The notes: generated by a model from the sequence alone, not told the origin. DNA of 64,000 bases from Paenibacillus guangzhouensis (GCF_009363075.1 NZ_CP045293.1:4668501-4732500), one strand, 5' to 3'. Shown: positions 18,479 to 27,440, counted from the first letter of the stretch. Numbers and translations are program-made.

Positions 18479-19956
18479 TGACAAACATCCCTTTATCAAG
18501 CCGTATGAAAAGTTCGAAATTCGTTGCTGCGCTTGGATTCATGCTCGTAGGACTAGCCTGTACGCTGGCCTTCTCTAGCAGCAGCGCATCTGCACACGGA
18601 TATATCGAAGCGCCAACAAGCCGCGCCGTTTTGTGTCAGCAAGGCGTGAACAAGGATTGCGGAGCGATCCAATACGAACCGCAAAGTCTTGAAGCGAAGG
18701 GCAACTTCCCGACAGCCGGTCCAGCCGATGGCGATATCGCAGGGGCGGGGAAATTCCCCGCAATGAATGAGCAATCCGCGGATCGCTGGAGTAAGGTGAC
18801 GCTCAAGGGCGGCAAGAACACGTTCAGCTGGCACCTGACAGCAAGGCACAGCACAGCGGAATGGAAATACTATATTACGAAAAAAGATTGGGATGTGAAC
18901 AAGCCGCTTAAGCGCGCTGATCTTGAGCTTCTTGCAACATTCAACGACGGCGGTAAAATCCCGAATCAGAAAGTATCCCATGAAGTCAATCTGCCTACAG
19001 ACCGCAGCGGCTATTATCTTGTGCTAGGAGTCTGGGAAATTGCGGATACGGGCAATGCCTTCTATCAAGTCATCGATGTGAATCTCGTCAATGATGGGAC
19101 AGGCCCCATCGTTCAATTGCCAACCGTACCAGGCAACGTTGCTTCAACGAAGCAAACACCGTCCAGTATTACGGTGCAATGGTCAGCATCCGTCGCATCC
19201 GCTGGCATCAAGAACTACGAAGTGTACCGTAACGGCGTCCTCGTCGGCACAACAGCGCAGACATCCTATACAGATAATGGACTAACAGCGAACACATCGT
19301 ACACGTATACGATCCAAGCCATCGACAATGCCGGGAACAAGTCTCAAGCATCTAGTGCGATCACTGCGAAGACACTAGCAGAAGATGCGGTGATCCTTGA
19401 TGCACCAACAGGACTTCATGCCCATACGCAGACCACAACAAGCATCAGCATCATGTGGACTGCGCCTGCTTCCTCGAACGGGATCAGCCAATATGAAATC
19501 TATCGCAATGGCGTACTCGTAGGCACGACGAGCGCTACGATGTATGAAGATAAAGGCTTAACGCCGAACACGTCGTATACCTACGCCGTTCGCGCGGTTG
19601 ATGCCAAAGGCAACAAGTCCGCAGCATCTGCTGCGCTGACTGCAGCAACACAGAACGATTCGACCCCAGGCGAAGGCAGCAATCTTCCGAAATGGGATGC
19701 AGCGAAGGTCTATGTCGGCGGCGACAAGGTTCAATATAACGGCTTGGAATACGAAGCATTATATTGGACGCAGAACAATCGCCCTGATCAGTCCGATGCA
19801 TGGAAATTACTAAGCAACGTGATTCTCGCATGGGATAGCAACAAAGCTTATACGGGCGGGACGAAAATCACTTATGACGGCAAAACCTATCAAGCTAGCT
19901 GGTGGACCAGAGGTGAGACGCCAGGCAAGGCTAGCGTCTGGAAGCTCGTGAACTAA
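18478..19956 (+). CDS. Secreted AA10 lytic polysaccharide monooxygenase with two Fn3 and two CBM5/12 modules
   Basis: The enzyme oxidatively cleaves crystalline chitin or cellulose outside the cell. A signal peptide ends at ASA, leaving His40 as the mature N-terminus (HGYIEAPTSR), the first copper ligand of the histidine brace. The second ligand is the His in LTARHSTAEW. The AA10 domain spans to ~residue 210, followed by two Fn3 modules with PSSITVQWSA- and TSISIMWTAP-type strands, and two C-terminal chitin-binding CBM5/12 units (each with W..xxxYxGGxxVxYxGxxYxAxxW). AGGAGG lies 7 nt before the ATG at 18478. The upstream ATG at 18439 has no such site. The length is 492 residues. Confidence 0.95.
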   Translation: MTNIPLSSRMKSSKFVAALGFMLVGLACTLAFSSSSASAHGYIEAPTSRAVLCQQGVNKDCGAIQYEPQSLEAKGNFPTAGPADGDIAGAGKFPAMNEQSADRWSKVTLKGGKNTFSWHLTARHSTAEWKYYITKKDWDVNKPLKRADLELLATFNDGGKIPNQKVSHEVNLPTDRSGYYLVLGVWEIADTGNAFYQVIDVNLVNDGTGPIVQLPTVPGNVASTKQTPSSITVQWSASVASAGIKNYEVYRNGVLVGTTAQTSYTDNGLTANTSYTYTIQAIDNAGNKSQASSAITAKTLAEDAVILDAPTGLHAHTQTTTSISIMWTAPASSNGISQYEIYRNGVLVGTTSATMYEDKGLTPNTSYTYAVRAVDAKGNKSAASAALTAATQNDSTPGEGSNLPKWDAAKVYVGGDKVQYNGLEYEALYWTQNNRPDQSDAWKLLSNVILAWDSNKAYTGGTKITYDGKTYQASWWTRGETPGKASVWKLVN

Positions 19957-19969
19957 CATACGATGACAT

Positions 19970-20020
19970 AACAAAGGCTGCCGCCGTTCATTGTAGAATG
20001 AACCTGCGACAGCCTTTGTT
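19970..20020. terminator. Bidirectional terminator, LPMO and MFS genes
   Basis: AACAAAGGCTG at the left pairs with CAGCCTTTGTT at the right, with an inner GTTCATT/AATGAAC stem. It lies between convergent genes. Confidence 0.85.
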
Positions 20021-20026
20021 CCTGCT

Positions 20027-21244
20027 TCAGCCTCTCTCGACCCTTCGTAATCCGATCTTATAGAGGGATGTGCTCATCACCGTAATCACCGCCATAACGG
20101 TAAACAACGTTCCACCCCCGAAATACAGGAGCAGCATACCGCCTACCCATGGCCCCAAGAAGAATCCCAAGCTGTTAAATGATTGCGCCCCATAATAAAC
20201 CCCGCGCATCTCGTCCGGCGCCAATTCGTCGACGAGCAAGTTCGAAGACGGGAAATTCAATACTTCGCCGAGTGTAAATACAGCCATCGATAGTAAAAAC
20301 GTGATGGCATTCCACGAGAAGGCGAACCCGAGATCGCCAAGCGCGAATAGGATATTGCCTACCGAGATGGCAACCAGGGGAGCGCGTTTCTCCGCCCACT
20401 TCGTCAGCGGAATCTGGAAGGCAACCACCACGATCGCATTCACCGTCATGAGCCACGCGAACAAGGCGACGCCGTCCGTGACGCTGTTATTCACGTACTG
20501 CGACAATGTGACGGTCATCTGAGAATACCCAATTGCGCCGATAATTCCACCAATCAAATAATAGCGCAGCGTAACGTCCTGCCTAACGACACGCCATGTC
20601 GCCGCGATCGTAACCTTCGGCTTCTTGTCCCCTTCAATTTGCTTAATGCCAAAAGATAGGAGCAATCCGTATAATACAACCGCATAGATGAAATAAATAA
20701 TTCCTGTAATGAGAAATGGCGTTGTTCCGCTACGCATCCCAAAGTATGCTCCTAACAGAGGCCCAATCGCCACGCCGATATTTATCGCTAAATAGCGTAG
20801 TGAGAACATCTGGAACCGTCGTTCTTTCGGCGTCAAATCGGCCATCAAGGCCTGAGAGACAGGTTCGTAGAAGGAGCGGCACAGTCCGTTCACCATATTT
20901 AACAGCATAATAATGAGCGGTGTCTTAAAGACGGAGAACCCGATGAAAGCTAAGACCCAACCAAATAGTGCGGTCATCATAATGATCCGTCTGCCGAAGC
21001 GATCCGATAGAGCACCGCCGATGAAACCGCCGAACATCCCAGCCAAGGACCCCGCACCAATGACAAACCCGATCATCACCGCACTCATGGACGTCGTTTT
21101 CGATAAGTAAATGGCCAGAAACGGCATGCTCATGGATGAAGCAGCTCGCGCCAGGACCGTTCCAAGCAGCAATGAATTGACGATGGGATGCTGCGAACGA
21201 AGCGTGTTATAACTGTTGGTCAATAAATGAATAAATCGTTTCAC
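20027..21244 (-). CDS. MFS transporter, probable drug exporter
   Basis: Twelve hydrophobic segments and the MFS loop motif GALSDRFGRRIIMM between helices 2 and 3 identify a major facilitator. The second half has the weaker WAEKRAPLVAI counterpart. A proton-coupled efflux role is likely but the substrate is unknown. The start is the GTG at 21244, 6 nt after AGGAGG, giving MKRFIHLL; the ATG at 21262 lies upstream of that site. A palindrome upstream may bind a regulator. Confidence 0.85.
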   Translation of the reverse strand: MKRFIHLLTNSYNTLRSQHPIVNSLLLGTVLARAASSMSMPFLAIYLSKTTSMSAVMIGFVIGAGSLAGMFGGFIGGALSDRFGRRIIMMTALFGWVLAFIGFSVFKTPLIIMLLNMVNGLCRSFYEPVSQALMADLTPKERRFQMFSLRYLAINIGVAIGPLLGAYFGMRSGTTPFLITGIIYFIYAVVLYGLLLSFGIKQIEGDKKPKVTIAATWRVVRQDVTLRYYLIGGIIGAIGYSQMTVTLSQYVNNSVTDGVALFAWLMTVNAIVVVAFQIPLTKWAEKRAPLVAISVGNILFALGDLGFAFSWNAITFLLSMAVFTLGEVLNFPSSNLLVDELAPDEMRGVYYGAQSFNSLGFFLGPWVGGMLLLYFGGGTLFTVMAVITVMSTSLYKIGLRRVERG

Positions 21245-21370
21245 ACAATCCCTCCTAGTCATTGTAAGAATCTATTGAAATGTGGCACACTATGATTTCC
21301 ACAAATTGTTATCATAATTTATCAGAATTGGTTGAAGCATTCAAGGGATTTTAGGCATGTTTTTAATAAT

Positions 21371-21389
21371 AGTTTCATTAAATGAAACT
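21371..21389. promoter_or_regulatory. Palindrome upstream of the MFS gene, possible operator
   Basis: AGTTTCAT and ATGAAACT form a perfect 8-bp inverted repeat around TAA, followed by a further AGTTTCA half-site at 21391. No cognate regulator gene is adjacent. Confidence 0.4.
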
Positions 21390-21502
21390 AAGTTTCAAAT
21401 AGTAAACCCATTTTATAGCAACGTTTATGAAAAATCCAGTGATATTTTTGCTCCCTTCCAGTAACATGGTGGGATAGCGCCTAACGGAAAGAAGCGATGA
21501 GA

Positions 21503-21832
21503 ATGGCATTTGGAATCAAACGAAATGAGTTAGAAGCGTGGAAAGCTGCTGTCTCGCGTGGCGAGATTTCCTATATTACCCACTATTGGGTCGAGCCGCG
21601 GTTCCCCGGGATTACGACGATCACGAAGGTGGGCTGTGCGAATCTCGATCGGTTGCGGGCTTGGTGCAATAAGCATAGGCTGCCGCCAGAGCGCATCCAT
21701 ATGCGGGACGCCTACCCGCATTTCGACTTGATCGGTCCTAGGCAATACGAGATTCTGAAACAGGAGCAGCTGTGGGATCAGATCGAACGATTCAAGCTGC
21801 AGGAATGGTATGAACGGAATAAGTCGTTTTAA
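21503..21832 (+). CDS. YneQ-like conserved protein of unknown function
   Basis: This small soluble protein of ~109 residues begins MAFGIKRNELEAWK and has the conserved blocks ITHYWVEPRFPG, TKVGC and YPHFDLIGPRQ. I recall the same pattern in B. subtilis YneQ, but no biochemical role is known to me. The ATG at 21503 is preferred over 21497 because AGAAG sits 8 nt before it and family members start at MAFGI. It is followed by the 187-bp repeat element and no other gene on its strand for 450 bp. Confidence 0.75.
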   Translation: MAFGIKRNELEAWKAAVSRGEISYITHYWVEPRFPGITTITKVGCANLDRLRAWCNKHRLPPERIHMRDAYPHFDLIGPRQYEILKQEQLWDQIERFKLQEWYERNKSF

Positions 21833-21852
21833 GTGAAGACGATGCCTTAATG

Positions 21853-22039
21853 GCTAACGAATCGTAGAGTGCTTATTTCACGAAAATAGAGCTCTTTTTC
21901 GAGCTAACGGATCCTCAAGTTGCTATTTGCCATCATGGAGCGGTTTATGCTGCTTATTCAAGGGAATAACGAAATCAGGGTTCGTTAGAACCGTAAAGAC
22001 ATCGATTCTAGCCAAATAAGCATACGACGATTCGTTAGC
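21853..22039. repeat. 187-bp intergenic repeat element, copy 1 (family A)
   Basis: Two direct 50-bp units begin at 21853 (GCTAACGAATCG) and 21903 (GCTAACGGATCC). Two inverted units end at 21988 (TTCGTTAG) and 22039 (ATTCGTTAGC), also 50 bp apart. The outer ends match as inverted repeats: GCTAACGAATCGT, four variable bases, TGCTTATTT. The whole could fold as a long cruciform or RNA hairpin. It is non-coding. Confidence 0.8.
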
Positions 22040-22192
22040 GAAGCCGTGTCCGATCTAACCGAGACATACCCTGTGCATGATCTGCAAACCCGAACGGTAC
22101 CTACCAACTGGTATTCCAACGATCTCCTCGATCAATCTGACATCTCCCGCTAAAACCATGCGCTGATCAGTATCCTATCCCTATTCATTGAA

Positions 22193-22211
22193 AATGAGTG
22201 ATTACTCACTT
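22193..22211. promoter_or_regulatory. TetR-type operator 1
   Basis: The perfect palindrome core TGAGTGATTACTCA (22195-22208) lies inside AATGAGTGATTACTCACTT. It touches the -35 region of the exporter promoter. Confidence 0.75.
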
Positions 22212-22238
22212 TATATTCCCGCCAAAGTAGCATATAAT
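22210..22238 (+). promoter_or_regulatory. Promoter of the ABC exporter operon
   Basis: A TTTATA -35 at 22210-22215 and a TATAAT -10 at 22233-22238 are 17 nt apart. They lie between the two identical operators, so repressor binding would block RNA polymerase. Confidence 0.65.
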
Positions 22239-22253
22239 GAGGTTGCATAACTA

Positions 22254-22272
22254 AATGAGTGATTACTCACTT
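22254..22272. promoter_or_regulatory. TetR-type operator 2
   Basis: This is a second identical copy of the 19-bp palindrome AATGAGTGATTACTCACTT, 61 bp downstream of the first and just before the ribosome binding site of the ATPase gene. Confidence 0.75.
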
Positions 22273-22292
22273 GTACGAGGAGCGTGAATGCC

Positions 22293-23018
22293 GTGTCCAG
22301 TATCGTAGAAATTCGCGATATATCCCGTTCTTTCAACGGTCGATCTGTCTTGCAATCGATTCATCTTCAAGTTGAACGCGGGGAACTCTTCGGCTTGCTC
22401 GGGCCCTCCGGCTCAGGCAAGACCACTTTAATCAAGTTAATCACCGGCATGGACCGTTCAGACAGCGGGGATATCCAAGTCCTTGGCGAGAAAATACCGA
22501 AGCTCTCTCTCTTGAAGCGCATCGGCTATATGGCGCAATCGGATGCGCTGTACAATGAGTTAACCGCGCGCGAGAACCTGCAGTTCTTCGCTTCGCTCTT
22601 CGGACTGAGTGGAGCGAGACGGAATGAACGGATCGATGCGGTACTGCGTATTGTTGATTTGCTCGAACACAAAGATAAGACCGTCGCTGCCTATTCCGGC
22701 GGCATGAAGCGCCGGCTGTCACTTGCGATCTCCCTTCTGCATGAGCCGGAATTGCTCATTCTGGACGAGCCGACCGTTGGGATCGACCCGGTACTTCGGC
22801 AATCCATCTGGCAGGAGCTGCTCACTCTGCGCGATCAGGGGACGACGATCATCCTGACCACTCACGTGATGGACGAAGCGGATAAATGCGACCGTATCGG
22901 ACTCATTCGCGACGGTCACTTAACCGCTGTCGATTCACCGGCTGCACTCAAAGAAAAAAGCGGTACAACGACGCTCGAAGATGCGTTCATCGTCTTAGGC
23001 GGAGGTGTCCGCGCATGA
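22293..23018 (+). CDS. ABC-2 type exporter, ATP-binding protein
   Basis: The cytoplasmic ATPase has Walker A GPSGSGKTT, a YSGGMKRRLSLA signature, Walker B LLILDEPTVGID and the H-loop TTHVMDEA. It pairs with the permease that overlaps its end. The GTG at 22293 is chosen because GAGGAG lies 10 nt before it; the GTG at 22284 would be only 1 nt from that site. The order ATPase, permease, TetR indicates a self-regulated drug or lipid exporter. Confidence 0.92.
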   Translation: MSSIVEIRDISRSFNGRSVLQSIHLQVERGELFGLLGPSGSGKTTLIKLITGMDRSDSGDIQVLGEKIPKLSLLKRIGYMAQSDALYNELTARENLQFFASLFGLSGARRNERIDAVLRIVDLLEHKDKTVAAYSGGMKRRLSLAISLLHEPELLILDEPTVGIDPVLRQSIWQELLTLRDQGTTIILTTHVMDEADKCDRIGLIRDGHLTAVDSPAALKEKSGTTTLEDAFIVLGGGVRA

Positions 23019-24034
23019 GAACACGTGCCTTAGCCTTACGGATCATTCGCCAGTTCTTGCGCGACAAGCGAACGCTTGCGCTGATCTTCCTCGCGCCGCT
23101 ACTTATCTTGACGCTGCTGAACTTCATCTTCAACGGTCAAGCGATTACCCCGACGATTGGCACCGTTCAGCTTCCCGCACCCATCACCCAGCGATTGACT
23201 GCGGCGGAGGCGAACGTGACAACCTATACGAATCAAGCGGATGCGATGCATGCACTGGAATCCGGCGATCTTGATGCCGTTCTATCGCTTGTGGACGGCA
23301 AACCTGACCTGATGCTCGAAGGCAGCGATCCTTCCATGAATCAAGCGATACTCTTGCGGCTGCAGAAGGTGATGCAAGCCAATACGCCGACGATTCAACC
23401 GAATATTACGTATCTTCACGGGAAAGAAGGAATGACTTCCTTCGACTACTTCGGACCTGTCTTGATCGGATTTTTCTCGTTCTTCTTCGTCTTCATGATC
23501 GCGGGCGTCTCCTTCCTGCGTGAACGTACGACTGGAACGCTGGAACGCTTGCTCGCCACGCCGATCCGGCGCTCCGAGGTCGTCGGTGGCTACCTGCTCG
23601 GGTTCGGCCTCTTCACCTTACTGCAAGCCACATTAATTACGTGGTTCGCCATTCAGGTGCTCGGCATGTATATGGTCGGCAATTTCGGGCTTGTCCTGCT
23701 GATTAACCTACTACTGACGCTGACGGCCTTGACGCTCGGGACCTTGCTCTCATCGTTCGCGAGCAGCGAGTTCCAGATTATTCAGTTCATCCCGCTCGTC
23801 ATCGTCCCGCAGGTCTTCTTCTCGGGCCTGTTCAATCTGGACGCGATGGCGCCTTGGCTGCAGAAGCTTAGCTTCATCATGCCGCTTTACTACGGCGCAG
23901 ACGCGATGCGTGGTATTATGATTCGAGGAGAGAGTATCGGCGATATTCAGCTCGATATCTATATCCTGCTCGGATTCTCGATCGTCTTCGCACTACTCAA
24001 TATCGTCGCGCTGAAGAAGCAGCGCGCGATCTAA
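23015..24034 (+). CDS. ABC-2 type exporter, permease protein
   Basis: The ATG at 23015 overlaps the ATPase stop as ATGA, with GGAGG upstream inside the ATPase gene. The 339-residue protein has an N-terminal helix, a ~150-residue extracytoplasmic domain and five C-terminal helices, with the RERTTGTLERLLATP loop typical of ABC2_membrane_3 permeases. It acts with the upstream ATPase. The longer frame from 22886 is not supported. Confidence 0.92.
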   Translation: MRTRALALRIIRQFLRDKRTLALIFLAPLLILTLLNFIFNGQAITPTIGTVQLPAPITQRLTAAEANVTTYTNQADAMHALESGDLDAVLSLVDGKPDLMLEGSDPSMNQAILLRLQKVMQANTPTIQPNITYLHGKEGMTSFDYFGPVLIGFFSFFFVFMIAGVSFLRERTTGTLERLLATPIRRSEVVGGYLLGFGLFTLLQATLITWFAIQVLGMYMVGNFGLVLLINLLLTLTALTLGTLLSSFASSEFQIIQFIPLVIVPQVFFSGLFNLDAMAPWLQKLSFIMPLYYGADAMRGIMIRGESIGDIQLDIYILLGFSIVFALLNIVALKKQRAI

Positions 24035-24055
24035 TCTAGCAAGGAGTTGACGTCT

Positions 24056-24715
24056 ATGACCAAATCGCTGGAGCCATGGATGGAAGAGCTCCTGCAAGGC
24101 GATCCTTCAACACCGCGAACTGCCAAGCAAGCTCGAATCTTCGAAGCAGCGATTGAAATATTCGCGGAGAAAGGCTATGCAGCCTCATCGACGAGCGAGA
24201 TCGCGCAGCGGGCCGGCGTCGCGGAGGGCACGATCTTCCGTCACTATAAGACGAAGAAGGATCTGCTGCTCTCCATCGTAACCCCCGCCATGGTGAAGCT
24301 GCTCGCGCCGTTTCTGCTTCGAGAGTTCAAAGATGTGCTCTCGAAGGATTATGACAGCTTCGATGAGCTCCTCCGAGCGCTTATCGATAACCGAATCACC
24401 TTCCTGCAGCAGAATCGCAGCCTATTCAAGATTGTGGTGCAGGAGCTGCCGTTCCATCCCGATCTTCAGAAGCAGCTTCAGCAGCTCGTCTTCAACGAGA
24501 TGAAGGGGAGGTTCGAGAAAATCATTCACAAGCTGCAAGCCGAGGGCAAGCTGATTGATCTGCCTTCCCTGACGATTATGCGGCTTAGCGCCTCCGCCGT
24601 CATGGGCTATGTTCTGTTCCGCTCCATCTTAGAACCTCAAGAAGGGTCGGGCTGGGATGATACGCTCGAACGCGAAGCTACGATCCAATTCATTATGAAA
24701 GGGTTAGCCCCTTAA
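24056..24715 (+). CDS. TetR-family transcriptional regulator
   Basis: The N-terminal helix-turn-helix reads AIEIFAEKGYAASSTSEIAQ (cut) and AGVAEGTIFRHYKTKKDLL, the classic TetR pattern. The ~140-residue C-terminal part is the ligand domain. It is third in the exporter operon and most likely represses it through the two identical palindromes at 22193 and 22254. AAGGAG lies 9 nt before the ATG at 24056. A strong terminator follows. Confidence 0.92.
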   Translation: MTKSLEPWMEELLQGDPSTPRTAKQARIFEAAIEIFAEKGYAASSTSEIAQRAGVAEGTIFRHYKTKKDLLLSIVTPAMVKLLAPFLLREFKDVLSKDYDSFDELLRALIDNRITFLQQNRSLFKIVVQELPFHPDLQKQLQQLVFNEMKGRFEKIIHKLQAEGKLIDLPSLTIMRLSASAVMGYVLFRSILEPQEGSGWDDTLEREATIQFIMKGLAP

Positions 24716-24720
24716 CAGGA

Positions 24721-24764
24721 AACAGCAGGCTTCTGGGGACTCACCTTCCCGATTGCCTGCTGTT
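24721..24764 (+). terminator. Terminator of the TetR/ABC exporter operon
   Basis: AACAGCAGGC pairs with GCCTGCTGTT and four T follow. Confidence 0.85.
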
Positions 24765-24874
24765 TTGCTATAACGGAGCCAACGCGCTCCACGCCTGAAT
24801 TGAGGGTAGTTGAAATATATCAGTTTGTGTATAATTTGATAGGTTCGACACCGCATTCAAGGAGTGAAGCTGTT

Positions 24875-25936
24875 TTGTTCGTTCAATATTTAAAAAACGC
24901 ATGGTTCTTCAACACGCGAAAAGACATATTATCCGGGATCACGGTCGCATTCCCGAAGCGATAGCCTTCTCGATTCTCGCCGGCGTCGATCCGATGGTCG
25001 GTTTATACGCATCGTTCATCATTGCTGTCACCATCTCGATCTTCGGAGGACGGATGGGCATGATCTCGGCGGCAACCGGCGCCATGGCTTCCCTGATGGG
25101 GCCGATTATCGCCAAATACGGCATCGAGTATTTGTTCGCGGCCTCGATTCAAACCGGTATCATTCAGTATCTTATGGGCGTATTACGGTTCGGCAAGTTC
25201 ATTACCTTCATCCCGCATTCCGTCGTAACCGGGTTCGTCAATGCACTCGCCATCATTGTCTTCATGGCACAATTCCCGAATTTCAAAGGGGCGAACTGGC
25301 AGATGTTCGCCATGATTGCAGGTACGCTCGTGTTGATCTATCTGCTGCCGTTCGTGACGAGAGCCGTCCCCCCGGCGCTCGTGGCGATCATCGTGATGAC
25401 AGTTATCTCGGTCACGATGCACCTCGATTGCGAACCGTCGGCGACATGGGCGACATTAAGCAGTCGCTCCCATTCTTCCACCTTCCCGATATCCGCTTGA
25501 CGCTTGAAGCGTTCTGGTACATCTTGCCTCAGTCATGATTGTCACGGTAACCGTCGTCATCTTGACCTCTAACTTAGCGATCGGGGTCATGTCCGGCGTT
25601 GCGATTAGCGCGTTGATCTTCGGCTGGAAACTTGCCCGGATTGATGCCAGTACCTCTACAGACGCGCAAGGCAGCAAGGTGTATCGCATTAAGGGGCAGC
25701 TCTTCTTCGGCACGATGTCCCACTTCGTCGATCTCTTCGATGTGCACCACGATCCGGCGCACGTCATTATCGATCTTCATGCTTCCCATGTCTGGGATCA
25801 TTCGGCCGTTACCGCCATCGCGAAGATCATTGCCAGATATGATCAGCAAGGCAAGCGCGTCACCTTGTCCGGACTGAATCTAGAGAGTGAGCAGCTCGTC
25901 GAACAAGCCGGCTTGCCAACACGGGCCGCTTCCTAA
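24875..25936 (+). pseudogene. Decayed SulP-family anion transporter with STAS domain
   Basis: The gene begins at TTG 24875 (AAGGAG upstream) with FVQYLKNAWFFNTRKDILSG, the normal SulP start. It then shifts frame near 24950, where bases are missing between ITVA and PEAIAFSILAG. The second frame covers helices 1-8 and is lost near 25425. A third frame continues as LRTVGDMGDIKQSLPFFHLP to a stop near 25538. The fourth frame resumes with MIVTVTVVILTSNLAIG and runs through the STAS domain to 25936. Between the last two pieces roughly 150 residues of the transporter core are missing, so this is a real deletion and not only sequencing error. SulP proteins carry sulfate, bicarbonate or other anions. 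Confidence 0.85.
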
Positions 25937-25950
25937 ATTACCACAAACAA

Positions 25951-25991
25951 AAAGGGCAGCCGCTCAGCCATACGCTGAGCAGCTGCCCTTT
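25951..25991. terminator. Strong bidirectional terminator
   Basis: AAAGGGCAGC and GCTGCCCTTT form the stem, with an inner GCTCAGC/GCTGAGC stem. It separates the SulP remnant from the convergent kamA-like gene. Confidence 0.9.
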
Positions 25992-26029
25992 CGTGCTATT
26001 CATTCCTAGATTGGTTCACTTCACAGTCA

Positions 26030-27238
26030 TCACTCGCTGCTAGGATACGCCGGATGTCGGGATACACTGGCTGCGCGGCTTCCCTTCTGCGGGAACTGCG
26101 GCAGTTCATTCACCGAGACGACGGCGTCCGTCTTCTTCTTCGGCTTCTGCCAATACGCTTCATTTCCCGGCAGGTCATCGAACCAGGATGCATCTTTCGG
26201 ACAAGGAAGCACCATGAACTTGCCGTAATGGTCATCTCGCGACTGATGGTACTTCAAGTAAGCTTTCCCGTCTTCGATCGCGAGAATTTCAATTTTCCCA
26301 GAGGTATGGCTCATCGACAAGCGAATTCTTTTGCCAAGACCGGATGTCTTCGCTTTAGCTTCTTCAACGAGGCGATACACCTGTTCGAGCGGCAGGACGA
26401 AATCCCGGTTGCCTGCAACAGGGCGATTAATGAAGAAGTAATAGGGCGTGACGCCGGCCCAAGACAGCTTATCGAGCAATTCCGCCAGCACATCGGCGTT
26501 ATCATTGATGCCCCGCAGAATCGGGGTCTGATTCACGACAATCGCTCCAGCTTGATGCAACGCCTCAAACCCTCGTCTTGCTTCAGGCGTTATTTCACGC
26601 GGATGATTAATATGGGCCATCACATAAATCCGGCGATCGCTGTTCGAGAACGTTCGAATCGTCTCTAACAGTTCCTCGTCTTCATAAATCCGCATCGGAT
26701 TGAATACTGGGATTTTGGAGCCAAGGCGAATAATCTTCACATGCTCAATCTCACGCAGTTGCTCCAGAATCAGCTTCAACTTCGGCGTGGCCAGGATCAA
26801 GCTGTCTCCCCCGGTCAGGAGCACATTATTAATCTCGGGATGCTGACGGATGTATTCGATGCCCGGACTCACATCCGACATCGCTTCCTTCACATCGTTG
26901 CGGAACAGCCGCTTGCGGAAGCAGTACCTGCAGTACGCGCCGCATACCTCAGAGACGATGAGCAGCGCCGTCGTCTTGTACTTGTGCTGGCAGCCCGGCA
27001 CCACATAATTCGTGTCCTCATCGGAGGCATCCCATCTGCCGTATTCGGACAGTTCTCCCTCGTTCGGGATCACTAATTTCTTAATCGGGTCATTCGGATC
27101 GTTCCAGTCAATCAGCTTCAAGTAATAATCGTTCACGCGAAACACGAACTTCTCTGTAATTGGTCTGAGCTTCGCCCGCTCTTGCTCCGGGATCTCAACA
27201 ATTTTATCGATATTCGTGATATATTTCGGCTGTGCCAT
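26030..27238 (-). CDS. kamA: KamA-family radical SAM aminomutase (lysine 2,3-aminomutase-like)
   Basis: The radical SAM cluster motif CGAYCRYC, preceded by TTALLIVSEV, and the LLTGGDSL motif are those of the KamA family. KamA enzymes use PLP, SAM and a 4Fe-4S cluster to convert L-lysine to beta-lysine. The C-terminal region is short and basic. The start at 27238 follows AAGGAGG with 8-nt spacing; the frame extension to 27307 runs through terminator DNA and is rejected. The length is ~402 residues. The gene stands alone behind a c-di-AMP riboswitch, which suggests osmotic control. No beta-lysine acetyltransferase gene (ablB) is adjacent. The exact substrate is inferred. Confidence 0.9.
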   Translation of the reverse strand: MAQPKYITNIDKIVEIPEQERAKLRPITEKFVFRVNDYYLKLIDWNDPNDPIKKLVIPNEGELSEYGRWDASDEDTNYVVPGCQHKYKTTALLIVSEVCGAYCRYCFRKRLFRNDVKEAMSDVSPGIEYIRQHPEINNVLLTGGDSLILATPKLKLILEQLREIEHVKIIRLGSKIPVFNPMRIYEDEELLETIRTFSNSDRRIYVMAHINHPREITPEARRGFEALHQAGAIVVNQTPILRGINDNADVLAELLDKLSWAGVTPYYFFINRPVAGNRDFVLPLEQVYRLVEEAKAKTSGLGKRIRLSMSHTSGKIEILAIEDGKAYLKYHQSRDDHYGKFMVLPCPKDASWFDDLPGNEAYWQKPKKKTDAVVSVNELPQFPQKGSRAASVSRHPAYPSSE

Positions 27239-27305
27239 TGTATTTCCTCCTTGAGAGTCAGATTTATGGTAACGCGTTGTCCCTCCTTCATTGGTCAAAT
27301 GGTGC

Positions 27306-27367
27306 AAAAAAGACCCGTTGTCCGCAGAGCATGAAGCATGTGCTTCGTCCTTGCAGGCATCCGGGCC
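27306..27367 (-). terminator. Second terminator-like hairpin in the kamA leader
   Basis: On the minus strand CCCGG (27366-27362 side) pairs with the CGGGTC just before six T at 27311-27306, with an inner GAAGCACATGCTTC hairpin. It stands between the riboswitch terminator and the kamA ribosome binding site. Confidence 0.55.
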
Positions 27368-27382
27368 TCTCCCAATAGACGC

Positions 27383-27405
27383 AAAAAGACCCGGTTCAAC
27401 GGGTC
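27383..27405 (-). terminator. Riboswitch expression-platform terminator
   Basis: On the minus strand GACCCG, a short loop and CGGGTC are followed by five T. It lies 36 nt after the aptamer, the usual place for a transcription-off switch. Confidence 0.75.
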
Positions 27406-27440
27406 AGGGGGTGCGGCTAAGTTGTCAATCATTGACCCAT

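Noticed and set aside
21840..22050. Insertion-sequence remnant
   Set aside because: No transposase fragment is present; the four phased 50-bp units explain the whole stretch.
22886..23014. N-terminal extension of the ABC permease
   Set aside because: The extension overlaps the ATPase gene in another frame, is arginine-rich, and a good ribosome binding site marks the start at 23015.
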